From: an uncultured Eubacteriales bacterium
GTDB lineage: Bacteria; Bacillota; Clostridia; Christensenellales; Aristaeellaceae
Reading direction: 5' to 3'
Length of the DNA stretch: 25,113 nucleotides
Assembly (NCBI GenBank): GCA_902796115.1
Contig: CADBNX010000128.1
Span: 1 to 25,113, forward strand
Positions 7,736 to 15,079 of this stretch are shown here, piece by piece. The position numbers were made by a program, and so were the translations under genes. A model generated the notes under the pieces. The model saw nothing but the letters and a program-made list of their open reading frames with translations, had not been told where the DNA came from and ran no database searches. Numbering within the stretch: the stretch's first letter is position 1; each line of letters opens with the position of its first letter.

Positions 7736-8848
7736 ATGAATTACCGGAATACATATACGCAGATCGATCTGGATGCGATCAGGCATAATTTCCGCGGGGT
7801 GCGGGAAAGAGTCGGCGAAAAAACAGCCGTACTGGCCGTGGTCAAGGCCGATGCCTACGGGCACGGCGCCGTCCGGGTTTCCCGGGCACTGCTGCGCGAA
7901 GGCGCGGGGATGCTGGGCGTCGCGATCCCGGAAGAAGGAGAAGCCCTGCGCGCGGACGGCATCGGAGCGGATATCCTGGTTCTTTCCGGAACGAACGCGG
8001 CGGGCGCGGCCGCGGATGTCAGGCTGGGCCTCATCCAGACCGTGTACAGCGAGGAATGCGTCCGGATTCTCGAAAGCGCCTGTGAAAAAGAAGGAAAAAC
8101 CGCGCGGGTACACGTGAAGCTGGATACCGGCATGGGCAGGATCGGCGTGCGGAATCCGGAGGAACTGAAAAAGCTGCTCTCCTGCCTCGCACGGGCAAAA
8201 CACCTTGAGGTGTGCGGCGCGTACACGCATTTTGCGGACGCAGACAGCGAGGACGATGGGTACCGGAAGGAGCAGCTTTCCCGGTTTCTTGAGATGAAAA
8301 GGGATCTTCCTTCCGGGATCGTGCTGCACGCCGCCGCGAGCGCGGCGCTGGCCAGAATGCCCGAGGCACGGTTTGATATGGTGCGCGCCGGGATCGTGCT
8401 CTATGGCTGCCCGCCCTGTGAGGGGTACCCGGACAAGCTGGAAAACGCGATGCGCTTCGTATCGGAAGTGGTGCACGTGAAGGAGATCGGCCCGGGGGAG
8501 AGCATCGGCTACGGCAGAAAGTTTCTGGCGGACCGGAAGACCCGCGTCGCGACCGTGGCCGTCGGCTACGGGGACGGATATCCGCGGATCCTGTCCGGAA
8601 AGGCTCAGGTGCTGATCCGCGGAAAGCGCTGCCGTGTTCTGGGCAATATCTGTATGGACGCGCTGATGGCGGATGTGAGCCAAGTGGCGGAGGCGGCGCG
8701 CGGGGACGAGGCGGTACTGTGGGGAACACAGGGGGATGCGTGCATCCCGCCTGCCGAAATCGCCCGCCTGGCCGGTACCATCGATTATGAGATCCTGTTG
8801 TCCCCGTCGGGGAGGGTTCCGAGAAAGTATATTGATTCGGAGGGTTGA
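7736..8848 (+). CDS. alr: Alanine racemase
   Basis: A 370-residue PLP enzyme that interconverts L- and D-alanine, supplying D-Ala for peptidoglycan. The PLP lysine is Lys37 in the signature AVVKADAYGHG (34-44), and the second catalytic base is Tyr278 in VGYGDGYPR. Other family motifs: HVKLDTGMGRIG (126-137), IGYGRKF and GNICMDALMADVS (303-315). Length is normal. ATG 7736 is preceded by GGAGG at 7726-7730 with 5-base spacing; an in-frame ATG at 7712 upstream lacks such a site. It is the first gene after the promoter at 7646-7674, and the next gene starts 2 bases after its stop. Confidence 0.95.
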   Translation: MNYRNTYTQIDLDAIRHNFRGVRERVGEKTAVLAVVKADAYGHGAVRVSRALLREGAGMLGVAIPEEGEALRADGIGADILVLSGTNAAGAAADVRLGLIQTVYSEECVRILESACEKEGKTARVHVKLDTGMGRIGVRNPEELKKLLSCLARAKHLEVCGAYTHFADADSEDDGYRKEQLSRFLEMKRDLPSGIVLHAAASAALARMPEARFDMVRAGIVLYGCPPCEGYPDKLENAMRFVSEVVHVKEIGPGESIGYGRKFLADRKTRVATVAVGYGDGYPRILSGKAQVLIRGKRCRVLGNICMDALMADVSQVAEAARGDEAVLWGTQGDACIPPAEIARLAGTIDYEILLSPSGRVPRKYIDSEG

Positions 8849-8850
8849 AC

Positions 8851-9666
8851 ATGCAGACGAATGCGGCGGCCGTGAAAAAGAAAAAACCGGCGCGGAAAAT
8901 GGTGCATAAGCCTTATCAGAAAGGTACGCCGACCGGAGGAAAATTGAAACGCAGAGCGCTGAAGGTGTTCGGACTGATGGTGGCCATCGCGCTGATTTAT
9001 CTGGTGGTGGGCTCTGTTCTTACCTTCGGCAACGCCTTTCTCCGCTGTGCGGTCAATGTCCTGCTGCTGCTGGCCGGGATGATGCTGCTTTATTCCGCCG
9101 GTCTGCAGGAGGGCGACAGCGATGTGGCTTTTTCCGAGATCGTGTATCAGCGGATCCAGAGCGGGAAGAAAGCGGATGAGGAGGATATCCGGCGCTGCTA
9201 CCATCCCCTGAAGGGACTGGTCATCGCGCTGCTCGGCATATCGCCTCTCCTTCTGATCGCGATCGTTTTTGCCTTTCTGGCCCGCAAACAGGTATACGTG
9301 CTGCAGACCCTGCCTTCCTGGGTAGGGGCCTATGAAAACGTGGACGGGATCGGACAGGCGCTTTCTTATTATTCCCGTCCCAGCTCGCTGCAGGCGGTGG
9401 ATGTGCTGCGCATCATCGTGCGGGTGTTCACGCTGCCCTACATCAACATTGTGACCACGGACAACACGACGGCGATGTATGTGATCGACAAGCTCAGCCC
9501 GCTGGTGATCCTTCTGCCCGCGCTGTTTTACTGGGTAGGCTATGTGCGCGGTCCGCTGTCCCGTGCCCTGGTGCACGGCAGTATCGCCTCCAACAACCGC
9601 AGGCGCAGCAGAATGGCGAAACGCAGGCAGCGGGAGCGCCAGCAGAAGAACCGGCAGATCGTCTGA
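8851..9666 (+). CDS. Membrane protein of unknown function with very basic ends
   Basis: I do not recognise this 271-residue protein. Residues 1-38 are Lys/Arg-rich (KKKKPARKMVHKPYQKG). Four hydrophobic helices follow at ~39-58, 62-82, 120-145 and 213-231. The C-terminal ~30 residues are again strongly basic and Gln-rich (RRRSRMAKRRQRERQQKNRQ). The hydrophilic loop ~84-118 is acidic. The positive-inside rule suggests both ends are cytoplasmic. GGAGGG (8839-8845) is correctly spaced from ATG 8851, favouring it over a TTG at 8845. It lies 2 bases after alr, and its stop overlaps the rsmD start, so it is coexpressed with cell-wall, ribosome and CoA housekeeping genes. Confidence 0.82.
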   Translation: MQTNAAAVKKKKPARKMVHKPYQKGTPTGGKLKRRALKVFGLMVAIALIYLVVGSVLTFGNAFLRCAVNVLLLLAGMMLLYSAGLQEGDSDVAFSEIVYQRIQSGKKADEEDIRRCYHPLKGLVIALLGISPLLLIAIVFAFLARKQVYVLQTLPSWVGAYENVDGIGQALSYYSRPSSLQAVDVLRIIVRVFTLPYINIVTTDNTTAMYVIDKLSPLVILLPALFYWVGYVRGPLSRALVHGSIASNNRRRSRMAKRRQRERQQKNRQIV

Positions 9667-10217
9667 TGCGGATCATCGCGGGAAGTGCCCGGTCCCGGAT
9701 CATCGACGCGCCGAAGGGACAGGATACAAGACCCACCCTCGACCGCGTGCGGGAAACGGTATTTGACATCCTGCAGAGCCTGGTGCCCGGAAGCCGGGTG
9801 CTGGACCTGTATGCGGGAAGCGGGGCGATGGCGCTGGAAGCGGTCAGCCGCGGCGCGGAACATGCCGTCATGGTGGAGCGGGATGCCGACGCGTGCCGCG
9901 TGATCCGGGCCAATATCGATAAGCTTGATTTCGGCGGGGAATGCGAATTGTACCGCACGGACGCCGTGAAGGCGCTGGAGGAATTCGGCAGGCGCGGAGA
10001 GAAGTTTGACCTGGTGTTTCTGGACCCGCCCTACCGGTATGATACCGCCCAAACCCTGGAAACCCTTGCCCGCCTGGAACTGGTGAGCGAAGAAGGTACG
10101 GTGTGCGTGGAGTATGACACGCATGAGCCGGTTTCCGACCGCTTTGAAATCTGGCGCGAAAGAAAAATCGGCATCGTGAAGCTGCGGTTTTTCCGCGTCA
10201 GGCGCGAAAGGGGATGA
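9666..10217 (+). CDS. rsmD: 16S rRNA (guanine(966)-N(2))-methyltransferase RsmD
   Basis: A 183-residue SAM-dependent methyltransferase acting on G966 of 16S rRNA in the small subunit. The family N-terminus MRIIAGSARS is intact. The SAM-binding motif I is LDLYAGSGAM (46-55), followed by the acidic ERDADA (71-76), and the catalytic N6/N2-amino motif is DPPY (120-123). The RPT...DRVRETVF segment (22-33) is typical of RsmD. Its ATG overlaps the preceding stop (TGATG), and its own end overlaps coaD by 4 bases. rsmD-coaD is a widely conserved pair in Bacillota. Confidence 0.94.
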   Translation: MRIIAGSARSRIIDAPKGQDTRPTLDRVRETVFDILQSLVPGSRVLDLYAGSGAMALEAVSRGAEHAVMVERDADACRVIRANIDKLDFGGECELYRTDAVKALEEFGRRGEKFDLVFLDPPYRYDTAQTLETLARLELVSEEGTVCVEYDTHEPVSDRFEIWRERKIGIVKLRFFRVRRERG

Positions 10218-10699
10218 AGAGAACGGAGTGTATTTTTCCCGGAAGCTTTGATCCGGTCACCCTGGGCCATCTGGACATCATTTGCCGTGCCGCGGGGATG
10301 TTTGAACGGGTATATGCCGCGATTCTGCACAATCCGGAAAAAAACGGCTGTTTTCCGGTGCCCGAACGGGAGGAAATGCTGAAAGCGTGCTGCGCGGGGA
10401 TGAGAAACGTGGAAGTCGTCACTTTTCCCGGAATGCTGTGGGAACTGGCACAGCGCCTGAACGTGCATGTGATCCTGCGCGGCTTTCGGAGCGGCGGGGA
10501 GGCGGAGGATGAGATCGCGATGGCGAGGCTGAACGCAAAGCTGCTGCCGGGGACGGAAACGGTCTTTCTGCCCTGCGAAGCGGAGCTTTCCTGCGTTTCT
10601 TCCAGCGCGGTCAGGCAGATCGCTTCCTTTCACGGGAATCTTCACGGACTCGTGCCCGGAATCATTGAGCAGAAGATCCGCGAAAAGTTCGGATATTGA
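10214..10699 (+). CDS. coaD: Phosphopantetheine adenylyltransferase
   Basis: A 161-residue nucleotidyltransferase that converts 4'-phosphopantetheine and ATP to dephospho-CoA, the penultimate step of CoA synthesis. The first nucleotide-binding motif is PGSFDPVTLGHLDI (9-22), with the T/HxGH histidine at His18-19. ILRGFRSGGEAEDEIAMA (87-104) and the SSSAVR motif (129-134, replacing the usual ISST-x-x-R) are also present. Length is typical. The start overlaps the rsmD stop (ATGA). A 38-base gap separates it from the coiled-coil gene. Confidence 0.95.
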   Translation: MKRTECIFPGSFDPVTLGHLDIICRAAGMFERVYAAILHNPEKNGCFPVPEREEMLKACCAGMRNVEVVTFPGMLWELAQRLNVHVILRGFRSGGEAEDEIAMARLNAKLLPGTETVFLPCEAELSCVSSSAVRQIASFHGNLHGLVPGIIEQKIREKFGY

Positions 10700-10737
10700 T
10701 AACGGATACAGAAAATAAGAAAACGGAGGGAAGAGCG

Positions 10738-11394
10738 ATGTCTGAAAAACTGAAGGCGTTCGACGTGATCGAAGAGATCCGGGATCTGATCGACAAATCC
10801 CGGGCGCTGCCGCTTTCCAACAAAATCATGCTGGACAAGAATGAGATTTCAAGGCTGCTGAAAAAGCTGGACGGTCAGCTGCCGGAAAACCTGGTACGGG
10901 CGGAAGAAATCCTGGAACGCGAGAACGAGATCCTGACCGGGTGCAGGGAGGAATCCGAGCGCACCCTGAAGGAAGCGCGCGAGGCGGCCCAGAAGACGAT
11001 CGACGACGCCAATGCTTCCGCCCAGCAGACGCTCAGCGACGCGGCCAATTCGGCCAACAGCCAGCTCAACGACGCGCAGACCCGCGTGTCGGACATGCTG
11101 CAGGACGCTTCAAACCGCGCCAACGCTACGCTGGCGGATGCACAGCAGCGGGCGATGGGCATGATTTCCGATGCCGAAAACCAGGCCAAGCAGATGACGG
11201 ACGAGAGCGCCATCATGGAGAACGCGAGGCAGCAGGCGCAGCAGCTGATGCAGGAAACGCAGCAGAACTGCGCGAACCTGACCGAACAGGCGCATCTGAA
11301 TATCGCGCGGCTGCTTGAAAACGCGGACAACGCGCTCGCAAGACAGCTGGATCAGGTCCGTGCGCTGCGCCAGCAGATGAATGCGGAGGAATGA
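10738..11394 (+). CDS. Coiled-coil protein of the clostridial 'ATPase / V-type subunit H-like' family
   Basis: A 218-residue, almost wholly helical soluble protein. Residues 1-60 (FDVIEEIRDLIDKSRALPLS..., DKNEISRLLKKLDGQLPENL) match a family found next to coaD in many Clostridia and often labelled 'ATPase' or 'V-type ATPase subunit H-like'; no nucleotide-binding motif is visible, so that name is probably misleading. Residues 77-153 are seven tandem 11-residue units of the form [LI]xDAxxxAxxx, followed by Gln/Ala-rich helix. GGAGGG (10725-10730) is 7 bases before ATG 10738; an upstream in-frame ATG overlaps the coaD end. Last gene before the terminator at 11429. The N-terminal part resembles DivIVA-like cell-pole or envelope scaffolds in layout, but this is inference. 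Confidence 0.8.
   Translation: MSEKLKAFDVIEEIRDLIDKSRALPLSNKIMLDKNEISRLLKKLDGQLPENLVRAEEILERENEILTGCREESERTLKEAREAAQKTIDDANASAQQTLSDAANSANSQLNDAQTRVSDMLQDASNRANATLADAQQRAMGMISDAENQAKQMTDESAIMENARQQAQQLMQETQQNCANLTEQAHLNIARLLENADNALARQLDQVRALRQQMNAEE
10966..11196 (+). repeat. Seven tandem 33-bp units encoding hendecads
   Basis: Seven consecutive 11-residue units start at residues 77, 88, 99, 110, 121, 132 and 143 of the coiled-coil protein, each starting with Leu or Ile and most followed by x-Asp-Ala, with a second Ala or Val near position 8. The period is visible in protein; the DNA units are diverged, so this is an old, selected repeat rather than a recent duplication. Confidence 0.75.
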
Positions 11395-11428
11395 TCCGTT
11401 TCCGGAAAAGGAATGGTTTCGGGAAAAA

Positions 11429-11459
11429 CGGAAGGGATCCGCGTCCCTTCCGCTTTTTT
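11429..11459 (+). terminator. Intrinsic terminator of the alr-coaD operon
   Basis: Perfect 9-bp stem CGGAAGGGA (11429-11437) / TCCCTTCCG (11444-11452), a 6-nt loop, one C and then TTTTTT (11454-11459). It lies 34 bases past the coiled-coil gene stop. Confidence 0.9.
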
Positions 11460-11603
11460 ATGCTGCCGCGGTCATCCCCGCAGATCCCCGGTATATTTCT
11501 TCAGCCTGCGTACGAAGAAGCGGCTGCCGAAAGGCGGGATACCGCAAAACGGCGAAACCGTAAAACCGACCGGATTTATTACGAAAAATTAATCTTAGGG
11601 CAC

Positions 11604-11632
11604 TTGATTTTCAGGACGCAAAAGGGTACAAT
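11604..11632 (+). promoter_or_regulatory. Promoter for xpt and the downstream importer genes
   Basis: TTGATT (11604-11609), a 17-base spacer and TACAAT (11627-11632). The predicted start near 11639 leaves a leader of only ~35 nt before GTG 11674, too short for a purine riboswitch. The ~140 bases between the terminator at 11429-11459 and this promoter show no gene. Confidence 0.65.
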
Positions 11633-11644
11633 ACTGCATGTTTT

Positions 11645-11659
11645 CCGAAAAATGTTCGG
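11645..11659. promoter_or_regulatory. PurR-box-like palindrome just downstream of the xpt transcription start
   Basis: CCGAA (11645-11649) and TTCGG (11655-11659) are perfect arms with 5 bases between. Read on the minus strand, AAAGCCGAACATT matches the Bacillus PurBox consensus AWWWCCGAACWWT at 12 of 13 positions; the plus-strand copy TTTTCCGAAAAAT matches at 11 of 13. Bacillus PurBox pairs are normally 16-17 bases apart, so the overlap here is unusual. Confidence 0.4.
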
Positions 11660-11673
11660 CTTTGGAGGCAGAC

Positions 11674-12252
11674 GTGAAGGAACTCGGCGAGGCGATTCTG
11701 AAATGGGGCAAGGGTCTGGGAAATGACATCGTGAAGGTGGACATGTTCCTGAATCACCGGATCGATACCGGGCTGATGTTCCGGATGGGGGAGGAAATCG
11801 CCGCTCATTTCGCGGACGAAAGGCCGATGACGGTGCTGACGGTGGAAGCGAGCGGGATCGCGCTGGCACTGACCGCGGCGCACGCGTTGGGGGATCTGCC
11901 GGTGGTTTTCGCAAAGAAAAGCGGCACGGTGGTCCAGGACGACGAAACGGCGCAGGCGAAAGTATACTCCTTCACCCATAAAACCGAAAGCACGATCCGG
12001 GTGGAAAAGCGGTATCTGCCCATCCATTCACGCGTGCTGATCGTGGACGATTTTCTGGCGGACGGACAGGCCGCGCTCGGTATGATCGAAATCTGCCGTC
12101 AGCTGGACTGCCCTGTGTGCGGCGTTGCGGTCGGCATTGAAAAAGGGTTCCAGCCCGGAGGCAGAATGCTGCGGGAAAAGGGGATCCATGTACTGTCTTT
12201 GGCAGTCGTCGAGAAGATCGAGAACGGAACCATCCGTCTTCGGGACGACTGA
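11674..12252 (+). CDS. xpt: Xanthine phosphoribosyltransferase
   Basis: A 192-residue type I phosphoribosyltransferase making XMP from xanthine and PRPP (purine salvage). Family motifs: KVDMFLNHRIDTGLMFRMG near residues 21-39, TVEASGIALALT, VVFAKKSG, AKVYSFTHK and the PRPP loop VLIVDDFLADGQAA. IEKGFQPGGRMLREKG is also typical. The start is GTG 11674: GGAGG (11664-11668) is 5 bases upstream, and the resulting N-terminus lines up with B. subtilis Xpt (194 aa). An in-frame ATG at 11638 coincides with the predicted transcription start and is rejected. It leads the importer genes, which begin 47 bases on; the pairing implies that imported purines are salvaged. Confidence 0.94.
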   Translation: MKELGEAILKWGKGLGNDIVKVDMFLNHRIDTGLMFRMGEEIAAHFADERPMTVLTVEASGIALALTAAHALGDLPVVFAKKSGTVVQDDETAQAKVYSFTHKTESTIRVEKRYLPIHSRVLIVDDFLADGQAALGMIEICRQLDCPVCGVAVGIEKGFQPGGRMLREKGIHVLSLAVVEKIENGTIRLRDD

Positions 12253-12299
12253 GCCAATAGAAACCAATTCATACCAACAACACACGGAGGATGATCGAC

Positions 12300-13475
12300 A
12301 TGAAAAAGTTTCTTGCGCTGCTCCTGACCCTTGCGCTGTGCCTCGGATGCGTGTCCCTGGCCGCGGCGGAGGAAAAAGCCGTCAAAGTCGGCTTCATTTT
12401 CCTGCATGACGAAAATTCCACCTATGACCGCAACTTCATCGAAGCGGCCAAGGAAGCCTGCGCGAACCTGGGCGTGGATTACCTGATGAAAACCGGCATC
12501 GACGAAGGCGAAGCCTGCTACGAAGCGGCCGCCGATTTCGCCGACAAGGGCTGCGACATCGTGTTCGCGGACAGCTTCGGCCATGAGCCCTACATGATCA
12601 AAGCCGCCCAGGAATTCCCGGAAGTGCAGTTCTGCCATGCCACCGGCACGCAGGCGCACACCGTGAATCTGGCGAACTATCACAACGCGTTCGCGACCAT
12701 CTTTGAAGGCCGCTACCTCGCTGGCGTTGCCGCCGGTCTGAAACTGCAGGAAATGATCGCGGACGGGAAAGCCACCGAAGACGCGCTGAAGATCGGCTAC
12801 ATCGGTGCCTATCCGTACGCCGAAGTGAAATCCGGCTACACCTCCTTCTTCCTGGGTGTCCGTTCCGTATGCCCGACCGTGACCATGGAAGTGACCTTCA
12901 CCAACTCCTGGTATGACGAAACCCTGGAGAAGGAAGGCGCCGTACAGCTGATCAACAACGGCTGCGTCCTGATCAGCCAGCATGCGGACTCCATGGGTGC
13001 TCCGACCGCCTGCGAAACCGCCGGCGTGCCGAACATCTCCTACAACGGCTCCACCGTGGCGTCCTGCCCCAACACCTTCATCGTTTCCTCCCGCATCAAC
13101 TGGGTGCCCTACATGGAGTACATCATCACCTGCGTCAAGGAAGGCAAGGAAATCGACACCGACTGGACCGGCAATATCGAAACCGGTTCCGTGCAGCTGA
13201 GTGAAATCAACGAGAACGCCGCAGCGGCCGGTACCGCGGAAAAGCTGGAAGAAGTCAAGGCCGGTCTCGTAGACGGCAGCATCAAAGTGTTCGACACCGC
13301 ATGCTTCACCAAGGACGGCGCGAAGCTTGACAGCTATCTGGCGGACGTGGACGACATGGGCGACTTCGTACCGGAGACCGAAGTGATCGGCGACGGCTAC
13401 TTCCATGAGTCCGAATACCGCTCCGCTCCGTACTTCGACATCGACATCGACGGGATCGCCATTCTCGGTTCGTAA
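12300..13475 (+). CDS. BMP-family nucleoside ABC transporter, substrate-binding protein
   Basis: A 391-residue exported binding protein of the BMP/Med/TmpC/NupN family, whose known members bind purine nucleosides. Residues 1-23 are a signal peptide. The domain starts with AVKVGFIFLHDENSTYDRNFIEAAKEA, followed by the FADSFGHEPYMIKAAQEFPEVQFCHATG segment and LANYHNAFATIFEGRYLAGVAAG, all typical. Cys17 (LCLGC) may be a lipobox cysteine, but Cys at -3 is unusual; a SPase I site at AAA-EE is the alternative. GGAGG (12286-12290) touches ATG 12291, so ATG 12300 with 9-base spacing is the start. Codon use is biased to C-ending codons such as AAC and ATC more than its neighbours, suggesting high expression. 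A strong hairpin follows the stop. Confidence 0.92.
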   Translation: MKKFLALLLTLALCLGCVSLAAAEEKAVKVGFIFLHDENSTYDRNFIEAAKEACANLGVDYLMKTGIDEGEACYEAAADFADKGCDIVFADSFGHEPYMIKAAQEFPEVQFCHATGTQAHTVNLANYHNAFATIFEGRYLAGVAAGLKLQEMIADGKATEDALKIGYIGAYPYAEVKSGYTSFFLGVRSVCPTVTMEVTFTNSWYDETLEKEGAVQLINNGCVLISQHADSMGAPTACETAGVPNISYNGSTVASCPNTFIVSSRINWVPYMEYIITCVKEGKEIDTDWTGNIETGSVQLSEINENAAAAGTAEKLEEVKAGLVDGSIKVFDTACFTKDGAKLDSYLADVDDMGDFVPETEVIGDGYFHESEYRSAPYFDIDIDGIAILGS

Positions 13476-13489
13476 TCCTGCAAATCCTG

Positions 13490-13520
13490 CCTGTTCCGGC
13501 GCGTTTTGCGCCGGAACAGG
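13490..13520 (+). terminator. Perfect 13-bp hairpin between binding protein and ATPase genes (partial terminator or mRNA stabiliser)
   Basis: CCTGTTCCGGCGC (13490-13502) pairs perfectly with 13508-13520 across a GTTTT loop, 15 bases after the binding-protein stop. There is no proper T-run after it (CGTTTACTGCGTTT), so full termination is unlikely. Such hairpins commonly protect the 3' end of binding-protein mRNA so that it outnumbers the membrane components. Confidence 0.65.
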
Positions 13521-13552
13521 CGTTTACTGCGTTTATGGGGGGTTGAAAATCC

Positions 13553-15079
13553 ATGCCGGGAAATGCTGCTGTGGAAATGCGGAATATCAGCAAGGCGTTC
13601 GGAGAAATCCAGGCGAACAGCAATGTGAACCTGGATATTTACCGCGGTGAAATCCTGGCCCTGCTCGGGGAAAACGGCAGCGGCAAAACCACGCTGATGA
13701 ATATGCTTTCCGGGATCTATTTTCCGGATTCGGGAACCATATCCGTGGACGGAAAAGAAGTGGTCATCCGCTCTCCCCGGGACGCGTTTGATCTTGGCAT
13801 CGGCATGATCCACCAGCATTTCAAACTGGTGGATGTACTGACCGCGGCGGAAAACATCGTGCTGGGCATCGACGAGCGTCTGAACATCCGCAAGGCTTCG
13901 GAGAAGATCCGCAGCATCTGCCGGCAGTACGGATTTGTGATCGATCCGAATCAGAAGATCTACGATATGTCCGTGTCGCAGAAGCAGACGGTGGAGATCG
14001 TAAAGGTGCTCTACCGCGGCGCGGAAATCCTGATCCTCGATGAGCCGACCGCGGTGCTGACCCCGCAGGAAACGGAAAAACTGTTTGACGTCCTTCGCAG
14101 GATGAGGGACGACAATAAGGCCATTGTGATCATCACGCACAAACTGCACGAGGTGGAAGCACTTTCGGACCGTGTGGCCGTGCTTCGCCGCGGCGAATAC
14201 GTGGGGGACAGCCCCACCGCGAGCCTGAACGCGCAGGAAATGACCAATATGATGGTGGGCCACAAGGTGTCTCTGAACATTGCGCGGCCGGATGCGGTCG
14301 ATCCTGAGCCGCGTATCGTGGTGGAACACCTGACGGTCCGGAACACGGAGGGCATCACCAAGCTGAGCGACGTTTCCTTTACGGCCAATTCCGGCGAAAT
14401 CCTGGGCATTGCGGGAATTTCCGGCTCCGGGCAGAAAGAACTGCTTGAATCCATCGCGGGCCTGCAGAAAGTGGAAAGCGGCACAATCACATACATCGAC
14501 CCGGCGGGCCGGAAAGAAAGCCTGATTGGGAAAGACCCGCTTGAAATCGCGCAGATGGGCGTGACGCTTTCCTTTGTACCGGAGGACAGGCTCGGCATGG
14601 GGCTGGTTGCCAACATGGACCTTGTCAACAACATGATGCTGCGTTCCTTCCGCAGAGGAAGGAGCCTGTTCACGGACCGGGGCACGCCCAGGCGCGTGGC
14701 CGAGAACGTGGTGCAGGAGCTCGAGGTCGCGACACCCGGGCTTTCCACCGCGGTGCGCAAGCTTTCCGGCGGCAATGTGCAGAAGGTGCTGGTGGGACGC
14801 GAAATCACGTCCGCGCCGACCGTGCTTTTGACGGCCTATGCGGTACGGGGACTGGACATCAATTCTTCCTATATGATTTATGACCTCGTGAACCGCCAGA
14901 AGCAGAGCGGTGTGGCTGTGATCTATGTCGGAGAGGATCTGGATGTGCTGGTGGAACTGTGCGACCGGATCCTGGTGCTCTGCGACGGAAAAGTGAGCGG
15001 CATCGTGCCGGGAAGGGGCGCAAAGAAAAGAGAAATCGGCATGATGATGACAAGGCTCGGAGGGGTTGAGCATGAGTGA
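13553..15079 (+). CDS. Nucleoside ABC transporter ATPase with two nucleotide-binding domains (NupO-like)
   Basis: A 508-residue cytosolic ATPase with two ABC domains. Domain 1: Walker A GENGSGKT (39-46), Q-loop HQHF (87-90), signature MSVSQKQ (139-145), Walker B ILILDEPT (159-166), His196. Domain 2: degenerate Walker A GISGSGQK (288-295, Gln in place of the Lys), intact signature LSGGNVQK (404-411), Walker B-like VLLTAYAVRGLD (424-435) and Glu-Asp in place of the H-loop His (GEDLD, 460-464). Asymmetric sites are usual for this subfamily, but the domain 1 signature Gly is Ser here. GGGGGG (13537-13542) precedes ATG 13553 by 10 bases. It overlaps the permease gene by 8 bases. Confidence 0.92.
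   Translation: MPGNAAVEMRNISKAFGEIQANSNVNLDIYRGEILALLGENGSGKTTLMNMLSGIYFPDSGTISVDGKEVVIRSPRDAFDLGIGMIHQHFKLVDVLTAAENIVLGIDERLNIRKASEKIRSICRQYGFVIDPNQKIYDMSVSQKQTVEIVKVLYRGAEILILDEPTAVLTPQETEKLFDVLRRMRDDNKAIVIITHKLHEVEALSDRVAVLRRGEYVGDSPTASLNAQEMTNMMVGHKVSLNIARPDAVDPEPRIVVEHLTVRNTEGITKLSDVSFTANSGEILGIAGISGSGQKELLESIAGLQKVESGTITYIDPAGRKESLIGKDPLEIAQMGVTLSFVPEDRLGMGLVANMDLVNNMMLRSFRRGRSLFTDRGTPRRVAENVVQELEVATPGLSTAVRKLSGGNVQKVLVGREITSAPTVLLTAYAVRGLDINSSYMIYDLVNRQKQSGVAVIYVGEDLDVLVELCDRILVLCDGKVSGIVPGRGAKKREIGMMMTRLGGVEHE

Noticed and set aside
11461..11673. Purine riboswitch upstream of xpt
   Set aside because: No conserved purine aptamer core was found and the predicted leader is only ~35 nt.
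11638..11673. ATG 11638 as xpt start
   Set aside because: It coincides with the predicted transcription start; GTG 11674 has a well-spaced GGAGG and gives the family's normal length.
12099..13406. Minus-strand open frame of ~435 codons
   Set aside because: Antisense to the BMP binding protein; His/Gly/Val-rich composition typical of a shadow frame.
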